Below, piece by piece: positions 8,517-18,546 of a DNA stretch of 64,000 bases. Both the position numbers and the translations under genes were made by a program. Source of the DNA: Pseudoalteromonas galatheae (lineage in GTDB: Bacteria; Pseudomonadota; Gammaproteobacteria; Enterobacterales; Alteromonadaceae); the NCBI RefSeq assembly GCF_005886105.2, contig NZ_PNCO02000001.1:2911001-2975000 (forward strand). The letters are read 5' to 3'. Position 1 is the first letter of the stretch. The number at the start of each line of letters is the position of its first letter. The notes below the pieces were generated by a model, which was given only the letters and a program-made list of their open reading frames with translations, was not told the origin of the DNA and made no database searches.

Positions 8517-9502
8517 CAGTCCTCCATTGCCTCGAGACTGAATTCAATGCCGTCGAAATCAAAACGTGTTTGCTCCGGTGTAATTTCTACAACGGTTAAA
8601 GCCCCTAAACTATCTCCCTCGTATAAAGGTCTATTGTTGATTTTTATCCACCTTTCATGAGAGTCAGTAGCATAAATATGCGCTTGATACCGCAAGCTTG
8701 GAATACTATTTTGCAATTGAGCAGGCAACAGCGCGATGGGTGTAGCAGAAGCCGAATCTTTGGTGGTAGATAACACTTCAGGTTCTTCATGCGGTGCGGT
8801 TTCCTTCACCGCCTCGGCAAACGCTTTTTTCAGCTCCTCCGATACCCCGGCAAGTTCATCATCTTGCTGTTTTGGTTTAGCACCAAATACGCGATAGCCG
8901 GCATACTCACCTGCCGTTTGAATTTCTCCAGGGGATGAATCTTGAATAACTTGAGTTGTTTGCACTGTATTTTGAGTCGGATGTGGCACGACTGAAGCCG
9001 CCTTAACAGATCCCACAGGGACTAATTGTTGTTGATATAAAGGTTTACCTTGATTATCAACGCCAATTTGCACAGATACCCACTGAAAGTGCTGCTCAGG
9101 CTCAGCTGCTTTTGTTTCTGGATTTGAGTTAAGATTAATATTGCTGTTTTGCGCTTGGTCAATAGTAGGTGTACTTACCTCTTGACTGGCAATATGGGCA
9201 TTTTGCGCTTGCTGGTTTTCCGCAACCGGTTGCTCCGGTGTAAGTGTAGCTGAAAGCGCTATCTTACTTTCACTTGTAGGCTCAACTTCTGAAGTCAGTT
9301 GTAACTGTGCTTTTTCTGAAGTAGTGATCTTACCTATATAGTAACCAGCACCAAGTGATACTAAAGATAAAATACCTGCACCAGCATAGATGACGAGCTT
9401 CTTATAAAAAATGAGCTGGGCGTCTTGGCGTTGACTCAAATAGTCCTGTTCAGCATCTGCGCCTTGTTGCGACTGTTTCATTGCACTTGTTAAATACGAC
9501 AT
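8507..9502 (-). CDS. gspB: General secretion pathway protein B (GspB/ExeB-like)
   Basis: A 331-residue inner-membrane protein: a short cytoplasmic N-terminus, one membrane segment (about 35-55, YAGAGILSLVSLGAGYYIG), a long low-complexity Gln/Glu/Pro-rich periplasmic linker, and a C-terminal GspB domain (about 265-331) with SLRYQAHIYATD and the typical final NRPLYEGD and GIEFSLEAMEDW blocks. GspB works with the ATPase GspA to place the type II secretin through the peptidoglycan. The start is set at 9502 because AGAGGGAAAC precedes that ATG; the upstream frame extension overlaps gspA. It lies 8 bp after gspA, so the two form an operon. No other gsp gene is in the window. Confidence 0.87.
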   Translation of the reverse strand: MSYLTSAMKQSQQGADAEQDYLSQRQDAQLIFYKKLVIYAGAGILSLVSLGAGYYIGKITTSEKAQLQLTSEVEPTSESKIALSATLTPEQPVAENQQAQNAHIASQEVSTPTIDQAQNSNINLNSNPETKAAEPEQHFQWVSVQIGVDNQGKPLYQQQLVPVGSVKAASVVPHPTQNTVQTTQVIQDSSPGEIQTAGEYAGYRVFGAKPKQQDDELAGVSEELKKAFAEAVKETAPHEEPEVLSTTKDSASATPIALLPAQLQNSIPSLRYQAHIYATDSHERWIKINNRPLYEGDSLGALTVVEITPEQTRFDFDGIEFSLEAMEDWLP

Positions 9503-9510
9503 GTTTCCCT

Positions 9511-10425
9511 CTACACCAATTTTGCCAAGCCAAAGCCTGCAACAAATAACACACCAAGCCAAGCTGTAAAAAATAGTGGCACTCGACTCTTTTCTTGTCT
9601 TGCTACTGGTACTAAATTAGTGGGTAGCGCCTCCTTTGCAGCTTGAACAGCAATTGCCTTTGTTACCTGAGTTTGTGAGGCCGAGTACGCTCCCAATAAA
9701 CACCTGTCGGCCAGCAAATTTATTAATCTTGGGATCCCTGCTGTCACTTGATGTACATAGGCTACCGCATCATGGTGAAACAAAGCTTGCTGACAACCGG
9801 CTTTTTGCAATCGGTGCTGTATATAAGCAAACACTTGTGATTCGCTAAGTGGTAACAAGTGGTAACGCGCAGTGATCCTTTGTGCCAATTGACGCAGCTC
9901 GTTACGCTGTAACAAATGCTGTAGCTCAGGCTGACCTACTAATACTATCTGGAGCAATTTTTTATGATCTGTTTCCAAGTTTGTCAGCAGTCTTAGCTGC
10001 TCTAACACTTCTGGTGCTAAATGCTGAGCTTCATCAATGATCAGCATAGTATGCCCACCGCTGTGGTGGTTCTCTAATAACCTATGCTTTATGACATCAG
10101 TGAGTGATTTTAACGTCGCATTACTGTTGTCATAATTGATCCCCAACTCGTCACAAATCGTCGCAAGCAATTCAAGCTCCGATAGCGATGGATTAAGAAT
10201 AAATGCGACTTGTGTCGATTCTGGCAATTGAGCCAACATACTCCGTGTGACTGTTGTTTTACCCGTACCCACTTCACCAGTTAGTAGTACAAAACCACCC
10301 GCGTCACCCAACCCATAGGTTAAATGTGCAAGTGCTTCCTTGTGACGTTCGCTAAGGAATAAAAATTCAGGATTTGGCGCAATCGAGAAGGGTTTTTCAG
10401 TTAAACCAAAATAGCGTAAATACAC
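9511..10425 (-). CDS. gspA: General secretion pathway ATPase GspA/ExeA
   Basis: A 304-residue AAA ATPase of the ExeA family. It opens with [19 protein letters not shown], the usual family start, has the Walker A motif GEVGTGKTT at residues 50-58, Walker B LIIDEAQ with Asp131-Glu132, and a C-terminal membrane segment (about 283-303, [17 protein letters not shown]). It is the ATP-hydrolysing partner of GspB in assembling the type II secretion secretin. The start is a GTG at 10425; the longer frame to 10515 would add 30 residues foreign to the family and run into cca. Divergent from cca with 90 bp between starts. Confidence 0.88.
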   Translation of the reverse strand: MYLRYFGLTEKPFSIAPNPEFLFLSERHKEALAHLTYGLGDAGGFVLLTGEVGTGKTTVTRSMLAQLPESTQVAFILNPSLSELELLATICDELGINYDNSNATLKSLTDVIKHRLLENHHSGGHTMLIIDEAQHLAPEVLEQLRLLTNLETDHKKLLQIVLVGQPELQHLLQRNELRQLAQRITARYHLLPLSESQVFAYIQHRLQKAGCQQALFHHDAVAYVHQVTAGIPRLINLLADRCLLGAYSASQTQVTKAIAVQAAKEALPTNLVPVARQEKSRVPLFFTAWLGVLFVAGFGLAKLV

Positions 10426-10455
10426 GACTTGTCTCTTTATTGTTATGATGCGCTC

Positions 10456-10461
10456 TATAAT
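10456..10461 (+). promoter_or_regulatory. Candidate -10 box for cca
   Basis: A perfect TATAAT lies 54 bases upstream of the cca ATG in the 90-bp gap shared with gspA. No well-spaced -35 hexamer is evident. Confidence 0.4.
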
Positions 10462-10515
10462 GGCAAAATCCGGTTCAAGATAAAACCTCGAATCGCAGAA
10501 AATGGAAAATTGCAA

Positions 10516-11616
10516 ATGAAAATCTATCTCGTCGGCGGTGCAGTTAGAGACGAACTGCTAGGACGACCAATAAAAGAAAGAGATTATGTGGTGGTTGGCA
10601 GCACACCTGAGCAAATGAGCGAGCTTGGCTATCAGCAAGTCGGCAGCGACTTTCCCGTATTCTTACATCCTATCACCAAAGACGAACATGCTCTTGCTCG
10701 AACAGAGCGTAAAAGCGGTCAAGGATATACCGGATTTATTTGTGACTTCGGCCCTGAGATCACACTGGAAGAAGATTTACTTCGCCGAGATCTTACCGTT
10801 AATGCAATAGCTAAAGATGATGATGGTTCACTAATCGATCCTTATGGCGGTCAAAAAGATTTAGAAAGCAGAATATTACGCCATGTGAGCAAAGCGTTTA
10901 GTGAAGATCCACTTCGAGTGCTGCGAGTAGCTCGGTTTGCTGCTCGTTATCAAGATTATAATTTCACAATAGCTACAGAAACTTGGCAGCTGATGAGAAC
11001 TATGGTTGCTCATGGCGAGTTACAAACCCTAACAAGAGAACGTATTTGGTTAGAAATAGAGAAAACAATACAAGATAACGGTCTGGGGCACTTTCTAGAT
11101 ACTATTTCAACGCTAGGTGCGCTTAAGTTGGTTGCTCCTTATATTCTAGCGTGGGATAAAACGGTATACAGGAAATTTCAAAACGCACTCTCGAAACTTG
11201 AAGGAAACAATGAATTTGATGTTTTCGCCCAGTTTAGCCTTGCTGTTTTTTACTCAGGTGCCACCTTGTCATCTCTAGATGAAGCAAAACAATTTAAGGT
11301 TCCTAATCTTTATATTGAATGTAGTAAGGAATTACTTTCAAATATAACCTTGTTACACAAAGACAATAAAGCAGCAGAAGATTGGCTCAATATTTTACAA
11401 AATATTGATGCATGGCGCAGACCACACAAGCTAGCGCGATTTTGTTATATTTGTAGCAAGGTAAGTGATAAATTAAGCGTGCTTTGTGACAAACTTAATC
11501 AGAACTTTTTAGCAACTAGCAACATTGATGTACAAGAGATAATAGCCGAAGGATACCAAGGCCAAACAATCCAAGAACAATTAAAGTTGCGTCGCTTAAA
11601 AGCTATACGAGTTTAG
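10516..11616 (+). CDS. cca: CCA tRNA nucleotidyltransferase (short form without HD domain)
   Basis: This class II nucleotidyltransferase builds or repairs the 3' CCA end of tRNAs. The 366-residue protein carries the full N-terminal catalytic and nucleotide-recognition part: [15 protein letters not shown], the ERDYVVVG active-site region, [29 protein letters not shown] and [17 protein letters not shown]. coli Cca has about 412 residues with a C-terminal HD phosphohydrolase; here the matching region lacks HD metal ligands, though the later [11 protein letters not shown] block is kept. Nucleotide addition should be intact, with 2'-phosphatase and phosphodiesterase activity lost. The ATG at 10516 begins the conserved N-terminus; the frame from 10429 is an extension. 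Confidence 0.95.
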   Translation: MKIYLVGGAVRDELLGRPIKERDYVVVGSTPEQMSELGYQQVGSDFPVFLHPITKDEHALARTERKSGQGYTGFICDFGPEITLEEDLLRRDLTVNAIAKDDDGSLIDPYGGQKDLESRILRHVSKAFSEDPLRVLRVARFAARYQDYNFTIATETWQLMRTMVAHGELQTLTRERIWLEIEKTIQDNGLGHFLDTISTLGALKLVAPYILAWDKTVYRKFQNALSKLEGNNEFDVFAQFSLAVFYSGATLSSLDEAKQFKVPNLYIECSKELLSNITLLHKDNKAAEDWLNILQNIDAWRRPHKLARFCYICSKVSDKLSVLCDKLNQNFLATSNIDVQEIIAEGYQGQTIQEQLKLRRLKAIRV

Positions 11617-11631
11617 TCCGAACGAGTTAAA

Positions 11632-11656
11632 AGGTAGGCTACTCTTTAGCCTATCT
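11632..11656. terminator. Hairpin after cca
   Basis: AGGTAGGCTA (11632-11641) pairs with TAGCCTATCT (11647-11656) over 10 bp with one G-U pair, 15 bases after the cca stop. On the plus strand it is followed by CAAAAAG, not T; the T run is on the minus strand. Termination of cca is plausible but not by a standard U tract. Confidence 0.45.
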
Positions 11657-12073
11657 CAAAAAGTTCCCCACAAAATAAAGCCAAAAATGCTAAATGAGCA
11701 CTTTTTACACACCACAAATTACACTCAAGTTACAAACCTGGCTACAAATCGGTTCAAATTTAGTACCAAAACTTGTACCAACCCAATCAAAGATAAAATA
11801 ATTGTTTCTAAATTACTAACAAGCATTGTAAGCACTTACTCACCGTAAAAAATACATTACACAACAACAAATGATAAGCAATTGATTTTAAAATAAAAAA
11901 TCAAATTAAACACACTAAAATCACAGATTAAACGTTCTATACACACCTTCAACATCATCACAAAATCCATATTTAACAATTGTTTATGGTAAAAACTCAG
12001 CACCTATATTGCGGAACGCCTGTTTTGAGAATGAACAGGGCTATCGCTATAAACAAAGTAAATAAGGGTCAAA
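11657..12073. promoter_or_regulatory. AT-rich leader region of the TonB-dependent receptor gene
   Basis: About 415 bp without a gene. It is strongly AT-rich with no open frame of note. A possible promoter is TATATT at 12005-12010 with TTGTTT at 11980-11985, at a long 19-bp spacing. AAGGGTC ends 3 bases before the receptor ATG. No clear Fur-type palindrome or riboswitch fold was recognised. A long leader is usual for receptors under nutrient control. Confidence 0.35.
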
Positions 12074-15037
12074 ATGTTGAAGAAGTTAAATCTAGTTACT
12101 GCCAGCATCCAAATGGCGCTAATCGCCGGAGCGGTAAGTAGTTCGGTAGCTGTTGCTAATGAACAGACGGAAACCAAATCAGTTGAACGTATTCAAGTTA
12201 CTGGTTCTCGTATCAAGCGCTTTAACCTAACGTCTCCTACTCCTGTTACCGTAATCGGTGGCGTAGAGCTTGAAAACCAAGGTATTACAAACGTAAACGA
12301 CCTTTTAGCTGAAATGCCTCAAGCAACAGTTGGTTTATCTCCAGAAAACACAACTAGCTTTATTTATGCTTCGGGCTTGAATACTACTGACCTACGTGGT
12401 TTAGGTTCTGAGCGTACATTAGTACTAGTTAACGGTCGTCGCTTTGTGCCAGGTTCCGTTGGTGATACAGCCGTAGATTTAAACAACATTCCTACTAGCA
12501 TTATTGAGCGCGTTGAAATTGCAACTGGTGGTGCAGCGGCGGTATATGGTGCCGACGCTGTTGCTGGTGTTGTAAACATCATCACTAAAAAGTCATTCGA
12601 TGGCATAGAAGTTGATATCTCGACTGTAAAGCCTGAGCAAAAAGGCGGGGAAGACCACACATTCTCAATTACCGGTGGCCAAGAACTAGATAAGCTATCG
12701 TTCATTGCATCGTTGAACTACACAAAGAACGAAAGTTACGCAAAATTAGACCGCGATTTCTACAGAAATTCAATGCGCTCTATTGCTAACCCAGCTGATA
12801 CAGGAAGTAAAGACGGTATTCCAGGTAATATCGCACTAAACGGTCAAACTGCCCTTGCTCGCTACTCTGAAAAAGGTGACTTCTTTGCTATCGCTCCTGG
12901 TGCAGATAAGACCCGCGATGTGTATTTAAATGACCACTTTGCCTTCCAAGAAGATGGCTCGTTGCAGCCATTTAACTATGGTCTAGGTTTAATCCCTGAT
13001 CCAAACCCTAAAATTTCAGAGCTTGCTGCAGGTCGCTACTTCCATGACGAATATAACATGGGTGACGGTGTATTCACGCAAGGCGCAAAAAGCTATTTCA
13101 GAACCCCGCTAGAGCGTGTTATTGCTTCTACCTACGGTACATACGAGATCAATCATGATCACGCATTAACCTTCGACGCTACTTGGTCAAAAACAGAGTC
13201 AACAACTCAAAGTGGCCCTGCGTTCTTCGCTTATAAAATTCACCGTGATAATGCGTTTGTCAGTGACGAAATGGGCAAAATCATGGATGATGTTACCTAC
13301 ACAGATAAAGACGGTAACTTGGTGGAGGGTATTGATAGCGTTACATTATATCAAGCAAACTCAAACCTTTGGGGTGACCGTAATTACGAGCAGGAGCGCG
13401 AAGTATTCCGTTCATCTATTGGTCTTGAAGGCATCATTAATGATGACTGGGGTTACAGCACTTACTTCCAGTTTGGCCGCGTAGAGCAAGATACTACATG
13501 GACAGGCGAAGTGCTTGAGCAAAACCTACTAAGCGCGGTTGATGCAACAGTGATCAATGGTCAAACGGTATGTGCTAAGCGTAACAGCGAAGGTGACATC
13601 ATTGGTCAAATCGATGGCTGTGTACCGTTTAATCCGATGGGGGCGACTTCGGCAACCGCAGAGCAAATGGGTTATATTTCAACCGTTGCCACTCGTTTTG
13701 CAAGACATGACCAAGCTGTTTTTGCAGCAACCGTTGACGGTGTACTATTCGAACTACCAGCAGGATATGTAAGCGCAGCATTCACAGCTGAACATCGCCG
13801 TGAAGTGGCTGAAAAGACACCATCTGAGAACATGGCAAAAGGCCTGATCTTCGGTAACTCAAGCTTGCCTATGCATGGTGAAATTGAAGTCGATGAACTG
13901 TCGATGGAGCTTTCTGTTCCAATTCTTGTTGACGAGTTCCTTGCGTTAGATTTGACCTTCGAAGGCGCTTATCGTTACATGGATTACTCTGTAACAGGCG
14001 AAGATGATGCATGGAAACTTGCACTAAACTGGGGCGTAACAGAAGAACTAAGATTACGTGTAAACCGCTCAAAATCTGTTAGAGCACCAAGTTTAGGCGA
14101 TCTGTTTGCACCTGCATCAACTCAGTTCAGTTCTGGCCGTGCTGATATTTGTCGTGCAGACAGTATCAAAAAGCTAAGCGATAGCTACGAGTATAAGAAA
14201 AATATCATTAAAAACTGTCAAGCAGCTGGTTTACCTGAAGGTTGGATGCCATCTTCAGAGTGGCTGGCTGGTGGTAGTCTAGAAGGTTCAATTGTTGGTA
14301 ACACTGAGCTTAAGAACGAAGTTTCTAACGACTTAACAGTTGGTCTTATCTATACTCCTGAATTTATTGAAGGCCTTGACTTTACAGTCGACTACTGGTC
14401 ATTTGAAATAGATGGAGCAATTCAATATTTTGATCGTAAAAATACTGTAGAAAACTGCTACGAAAGCGAGTCACTTGACAACCTATTTTGTAAAAACGTA
14501 ATACGTGGTGAAAACGGTGATATCGAACACTTCTATCAGCGCCCAATTAACTCAGCACAAATCGTTAAAAAAGGTTACGACTTTGAGTCAGCATACCGAT
14601 TCGACGCGATGAATGGTGAAATGGCGCTGAAATTAGCTGCAACATACATTGCAAAAGATACCCAAAACTCAACTGGCTTAGCCAACGACCTGCGTAGTTT
14701 CACAGGACTTACTGACGACTCTCCACGTTGGAAAGGTCGTTTCACTGCAGTATATTCGCAAGATGAGTCAGTTTACGCGCTAACCGTGAACTATCGTCAT
14801 AGCACTGTTGATGACAAAGGTTGGACAATTGAAGCCAACAACTTTAACGAAGTGCCTTCTTATACCACGGTAGACTTTATGTATAAGTCTTATGTGCTAG
14901 AAGACCTACAACTTCGTTTAGGCGTTAGCAACCTATTTGATAAAGAGCCACCTCGTACGCCTGAGACGTTTGACTCTGGCGAATTTTATGACGTAAATGG
15001 ACGCAGATTCTCTTTGGGTCTGAAGTATAACTTCTAA
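12074..15037 (+). CDS. TonB-dependent outer-membrane receptor
   Basis: A 987-residue TonB-dependent receptor. A signal peptide (about 1-28, cleavage near VAVA) is followed by a TonB-box-like segment (ERIQVTGSRI), a plug domain (about 45-170, with LRGLGSERTLVLVNGRR and AVYGADAVAGVVNIITK), then the 22-strand barrel ending in the outer-membrane C-terminal signature SLGLKYNF with terminal Phe. It imports a substrate too large for porins, using TonB-ExbBD energy. The length and the oar-like plug style resemble receptors of marine bacteria for peptides or glycans rather than classical siderophore receptors; the ligand is unknown. It stands alone, with a hybrid sensor kinase downstream after a terminator. 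Confidence 0.93.
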   Translation: MLKKLNLVTASIQMALIAGAVSSSVAVANEQTETKSVERIQVTGSRIKRFNLTSPTPVTVIGGVELENQGITNVNDLLAEMPQATVGLSPENTTSFIYASGLNTTDLRGLGSERTLVLVNGRRFVPGSVGDTAVDLNNIPTSIIERVEIATGGAAAVYGADAVAGVVNIITKKSFDGIEVDISTVKPEQKGGEDHTFSITGGQELDKLSFIASLNYTKNESYAKLDRDFYRNSMRSIANPADTGSKDGIPGNIALNGQTALARYSEKGDFFAIAPGADKTRDVYLNDHFAFQEDGSLQPFNYGLGLIPDPNPKISELAAGRYFHDEYNMGDGVFTQGAKSYFRTPLERVIASTYGTYEINHDHALTFDATWSKTESTTQSGPAFFAYKIHRDNAFVSDEMGKIMDDVTYTDKDGNLVEGIDSVTLYQANSNLWGDRNYEQEREVFRSSIGLEGIINDDWGYSTYFQFGRVEQDTTWTGEVLEQNLLSAVDATVINGQTVCAKRNSEGDIIGQIDGCVPFNPMGATSATAEQMGYISTVATRFARHDQAVFAATVDGVLFELPAGYVSAAFTAEHRREVAEKTPSENMAKGLIFGNSSLPMHGEIEVDELSMELSVPILVDEFLALDLTFEGAYRYMDYSVTGEDDAWKLALNWGVTEELRLRVNRSKSVRAPSLGDLFAPASTQFSSGRADICRADSIKKLSDSYEYKKNIIKNCQAAGLPEGWMPSSEWLAGGSLEGSIVGNTELKNEVSNDLTVGLIYTPEFIEGLDFTVDYWSFEIDGAIQYFDRKNTVENCYESESLDNLFCKNVIRGENGDIEHFYQRPINSAQIVKKGYDFESAYRFDAMNGEMALKLAATYIAKDTQNSTGLANDLRSFTGLTDDSPRWKGRFTAVYSQDESVYALTVNYRHSTVDDKGWTIEANNFNEVPSYTTVDFMYKSYVLEDLQLRLGVSNLFDKEPPRTPETFDSGEFYDVNGRRFSLGLKYNF

Positions 15038-15059
15038 GCCTATTTAGCATAATGTTCCT

Positions 15060-15087
15060 AAAGCCTCCAGCCGGAGGCTTTTATTTT
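15060..15087 (+). terminator. Terminator of the TonB-dependent receptor gene
   Basis: AAGCCTCC and GGAGGCTT pair over 8 bp around an AGCC loop, followed by TTATTTTT, 22 bp after the stop. Confidence 0.92.
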
Positions 15088-15088
15088 T

Positions 15089-15426
15089 ACCCCTTTTATC
15101 GTATTTTCAGCGCAATTGAGCAAACTTGAGTATTCACTTCTTCGTGCTTATGATTTAATACCAGTTGCATTAAGTAAATGAGCTATTTGAAGCAGGGAAA
15201 TAGCTTTAGTAGCACCGCTCTCGCGTCTTGCTACCGCTAAGAAACCTAAATCTATATAAGAAAAGCCTAAAACTTTACTGTTTGGCTATTCTAAATGAAG
15301 GGTTTTGCAATGCGAATCGAAGGTATTTCACCTTTCTAATTGGTTTGAGAATTAATTCAATTTTGATAATAATCTGGCCTATGTTTTTGTAACCTGAATT
15401 TCGTGTAGCAAGGTAGCTAGTCATCC
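15089..15426. other. Intergenic region before the hybrid kinase
   Basis: About 340 bp without a gene. It holds a perfect 8-bp hairpin, AGCTATTT (15181-15188) and AAATAGCT (15198-15205) with a 9-nt loop, followed by only three T residues. No ORF, tRNA or clear promoter was recognised. The kinase lacks a strong ribosome binding site: the nearest purine run, AAGG, is 13 bases upstream of its ATG. Confidence 0.4.
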
Positions 15427-18108
15427 ATGAAAACAAGTAAGTTAAGTATTCGACTCCTATGGTATATCACACCACTTGTGATACTTCCCTTGCTGTTTCT
15501 TGGCGGATTCACACTTACTAATGTAACAAGTTCAACACAAAAACAAGCAAAGCTTATTGTCAGCCGCTTCGTAGAGCAACAACAGCAAAAGATGTTCAAT
15601 TACATTGAAATCTATCAATCTACAACTAAGCTACTTTCTACCTCTCCTGTACTCAGTGACTTTCTCAATTCAGCTAATCTTGAAAGGCTAGAAAAGACCA
15701 GGCGCTTGGGTGCGTTAATGGATGTATTTGCGAGCTATAGTGAAGCCTACCCAGATATTATTAGTATCAACCTGTTATCCCCCAAAGGTGGCAGCTCAGC
15801 CTTTTACTCCAGTAATTTAGGAGAAGCGCCAAACTTGTACCCTTTTGCGAATCAAATAATGCAGAGTAACCTCCGACAACATCAGTTTATGGTTGCATCC
15901 AGCTCAGGGACACAACTCTATTTTGTCCAGCAGGTTTATAGCGTTGACTACGAGCTAAAACAACCCAAACAGCAAGGTTACATTGTCGTTCAGGTTTCTC
16001 CCTCTTTACTTAGCACCAGCATTCTCGAAGCGCCCTATGACAACACACTCAACCTGTTGATGAGCATTGATGGTGAGGTACTCTTTAGTTCAGATAACAA
16101 CCTTATTGGCCACTTTTTAAGTGCCAGCGAAGTTGAAGCTATTAGCGCGATTGCTGAATTAGGACAGTTAGATGCAATGAAGATAAGTAGCATAGATAAT
16201 ATAGAAAGAATGACCTATAGCGCGCAACTGAGTGGCGGGTACTTTTACATTTCTACTATTCCAAAATCTCTACTTTATCAGGCTGGCAAAACAATCAGTT
16301 TAATCACCGCGTTAATCGTTATTTTGTCTATTGTTACCTTGCCAATTTTAATCTTTATTGTTGTACGTAATCTTCTTCTTAATCCTATTGAATTACTTGG
16401 TGAAGCCAGCCAACGAGTCGGTGATGGCGACTTAATGGTCGCGCTGCCAGAACACAATACTGACGAAGTTGGGATATTGTTTAAAGATTTTAACCATATG
16501 ATAGGGCAAATTCGTAACTTCCAAAGGGAACTTGAAGATTATAAAGAACACTTAGAAGAAAAAGTGGAAGATAGAACCAAAGAGCTTGAGAAGACCAATA
16601 GAAAACTTGAAGTGGCTATCGTTGAAGCCGAGCAGGCTAACCAACTTAAGAGTCGATTTTTAGCCAATATGAGTCATGAAATCCGTACCCCTCTCACCGC
16701 AATTATGGGCTTTACCGAACAACTGATACAGCATCCAGACTCAATAACTGCGAACCAGCATCTAGACACCATTTTAAGGAACTCTAAACATCTTCTAGAG
16801 CTAATTAATAACATCTTAGACCTCTCGAAAATTGAAGCTGAAAAACTAGATGTTGAAGAGTCAGAAGTCATACTTATGCCGCTCATCAATGATGTTGAAT
16901 CCATCATTGAGCCAATGACCAATGAGAAGCTACTTAACTTTTCCACCGAGTTTGTCCTACCGTTACCTAACAAACTCTACACAGATATTACCCGTTTAAA
17001 GCAAATATTGCTTAATATCGCGACAAATGCGGTGAAGTTTACCGAGTACGGTGGCGTTCACCTCAAAGTAGAATTTAAGCCAGAATCGGAGATGTTTATC
17101 TTTAGTATTAAAGATACAGGTATTGGTATGTCACAAAGTGAGCTACAACGTGCTTTTAAACCTTTTGAGCAGGCAGATACAACCACGACTCGACGTTTCG
17201 GGGGCACGGGGCTTGGCCTTTGTATTTCTAAAAACTTAGCTCAGTTGCTTGGTGGTGATGTTCATGTTCAAAGCCAACCGGGTGCTGGCAGCTTATTTTC
17301 GATTGAAGTTTCAGGTAACTTCCGTAACCGCACATTTACTTGGCTTAATGCGCTGGAACGAAGAAAGCAGCCTGAAGAAGATAAAACAGCGGTCGCTGCA
17401 GTGAAAGAGTTCGATGCCAAAGTATTAGTCGCTGAGGATAACCCTGACAACCAAGAGCTTATTACGCTGCTACTGTCTAACTGGGGCATAGTTCCTGATA
17501 TTGCTAATAACGGTGCTGAAGCCGTTGAAATGGCGCTGGTTGAGGACTATCAGCTGATCCTAATGGATATGCAAATGCCCGTCATGGGTGGCGAAGAAGC
17601 AACACAAATGCTTAGACATGCAGCGTATGATGGACCAATCATCGCACTTACCGCAAACGTGATGAAACATGATATAGACAACCATATTAAATCCGGATGT
17701 GATGCAACACTCGGCAAGCCTATAGATAAAGAGCTATTGGGCAAATTACTACTTCAGTATCTTGAAATTCAAAATAATAAATCATCTTCTTGGGATGCTT
17801 TGCTACAAACCGAAAAGTTCTTGCAGATTAGCCGAAATTACGTTGAAAAGTTACCATCTCAGCTTGATGAATTACAAAAGCTCTATGAAGCACAGGAGTG
17901 GGAATCTTTAAGATCGCTGGCACATAGCATCAAAGGCAGCGCAGGTTGCTTTGGCTTTATGAGTATTCATGAAGCCGCAGGAGAACTAGAAACAAGTTTG
18001 CAAAAAACACAAAACAGTAACCGCCATTACTATTTGCTTAAGCTCACTGAGGCTATGCGCTATACACTATCAATAGACCAGCCAACGGATAATAGTCACT
18101 TAGGCTAA
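15427..18108 (+). CDS. Hybrid sensor histidine kinase with receiver and HPt domains
   Basis: An 893-residue inner-membrane phosphorelay protein. Order: TM1 (about 9-30), periplasmic sensor (about 31-290, Cache-like by position only), TM2 (about 295-318), HAMP (about 320-370), coiled coil (about 370-410), HisKA with phospho-acceptor His417 in MSHEIRTPL, HATPase_c with N, G1 (KDTGIGMS) and G2 (RFGGTGLGL) boxes, receiver with acidic Glu670-Asp671 and phospho-acceptor Asp714 in LMDMQMP, and C-terminal HPt with His833 in AHSIKGSAGC. All phosphorelay residues are present. No response regulator is adjacent, so the output partner is elsewhere. The build resembles BarA/ArcB-type kinases, but the sensed signal is unknown. 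Its 3' end overlaps rimI by 9 bp, convergently. Confidence 0.93.
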   Translation: MKTSKLSIRLLWYITPLVILPLLFLGGFTLTNVTSSTQKQAKLIVSRFVEQQQQKMFNYIEIYQSTTKLLSTSPVLSDFLNSANLERLEKTRRLGALMDVFASYSEAYPDIISINLLSPKGGSSAFYSSNLGEAPNLYPFANQIMQSNLRQHQFMVASSSGTQLYFVQQVYSVDYELKQPKQQGYIVVQVSPSLLSTSILEAPYDNTLNLLMSIDGEVLFSSDNNLIGHFLSASEVEAISAIAELGQLDAMKISSIDNIERMTYSAQLSGGYFYISTIPKSLLYQAGKTISLITALIVILSIVTLPILIFIVVRNLLLNPIELLGEASQRVGDGDLMVALPEHNTDEVGILFKDFNHMIGQIRNFQRELEDYKEHLEEKVEDRTKELEKTNRKLEVAIVEAEQANQLKSRFLANMSHEIRTPLTAIMGFTEQLIQHPDSITANQHLDTILRNSKHLLELINNILDLSKIEAEKLDVEESEVILMPLINDVESIIEPMTNEKLLNFSTEFVLPLPNKLYTDITRLKQILLNIATNAVKFTEYGGVHLKVEFKPESEMFIFSIKDTGIGMSQSELQRAFKPFEQADTTTTRRFGGTGLGLCISKNLAQLLGGDVHVQSQPGAGSLFSIEVSGNFRNRTFTWLNALERRKQPEEDKTAVAAVKEFDAKVLVAEDNPDNQELITLLLSNWGIVPDIANNGAEAVEMALVEDYQLILMDMQMPVMGGEEATQMLRHAAYDGPIIALTANVMKHDIDNHIKSGCDATLGKPIDKELLGKLLLQYLEIQNNKSSSWDALLQTEKFLQISRNYVEKLPSQLDELQKLYEAQEWESLRSLAHSIKGSAGCFGFMSIHEAAGELETSLQKTQNSNRHYYLLKLTEAMRYTLSIDQPTDNSHLG

Positions 18109-18546
18109 TGGTAAAGCCATGAGCATGGCGTCTTCACGACCACTCGCGCTCGGGTAATAGTTTTTTCTCAAGCCCATTTCGACAAAGCCATAGCGATGAT
18201 ATAACGCGATTGCTGCAGTGTTTGACGCTCTTACTTCAAGGAAGATATTTTCTGCCTGCAAGGTCTCCGCTTGCGCTAATAAATCTTCCATTAATGGCTT
18301 CGCGTAGCCCTTCCCTTGGTAGTTAGGACGAATACAAATATCCATCAAGGTTAAGTCTGGGCCCGCACGCTCTGCAACGTAGAAGCCCACCAGCGCATTA
18401 CCATCGACAATAGCCGTGTTAAAGTAACGACCGTGAAGGCAAGACTGCATGGTTTTCTCACTCCAAGGAAAAGCATGACAAGCTTGCTCTACTTGCATAA
18501 TCTCATTAAGTGGAAACTGCAGTAAACCACCTTGCTTAACTTGCAT
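18100..18546 (-). CDS. rimI: Ribosomal protein bS18-alanine N-acetyltransferase
   Basis: A 148-residue GNAT acetyltransferase that acetylates the N-terminal alanine of ribosomal protein S18. The acetyl-CoA loop is visible as RPNYQGKGYAKPL, followed by LEVRASNTAAIALYHRYGFVEMGLRKNYY, the RimI-type core, and EDAMLMAL near the C-terminus. It overlaps holD by 11 bp, giving the holD-rimI order also found in E. coli, which supports both assignments. It converges on the hybrid kinase. Confidence 0.95.
   Translation of the reverse strand: MQVKQGGLLQFPLNEIMQVEQACHAFPWSEKTMQSCLHGRYFNTAIVDGNALVGFYVAERAGPDLTLMDICIRPNYQGKGYAKPLMEDLLAQAETLQAENIFLEVRASNTAAIALYHRYGFVEMGLRKNYYPSASGREDAMLMALPLA

Noticed and set aside
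12364..12705. 113-residue minus-strand frame in the TonB-dependent receptor gene
   Set aside because: Lies opposite the conserved plug domain and has no independent support.
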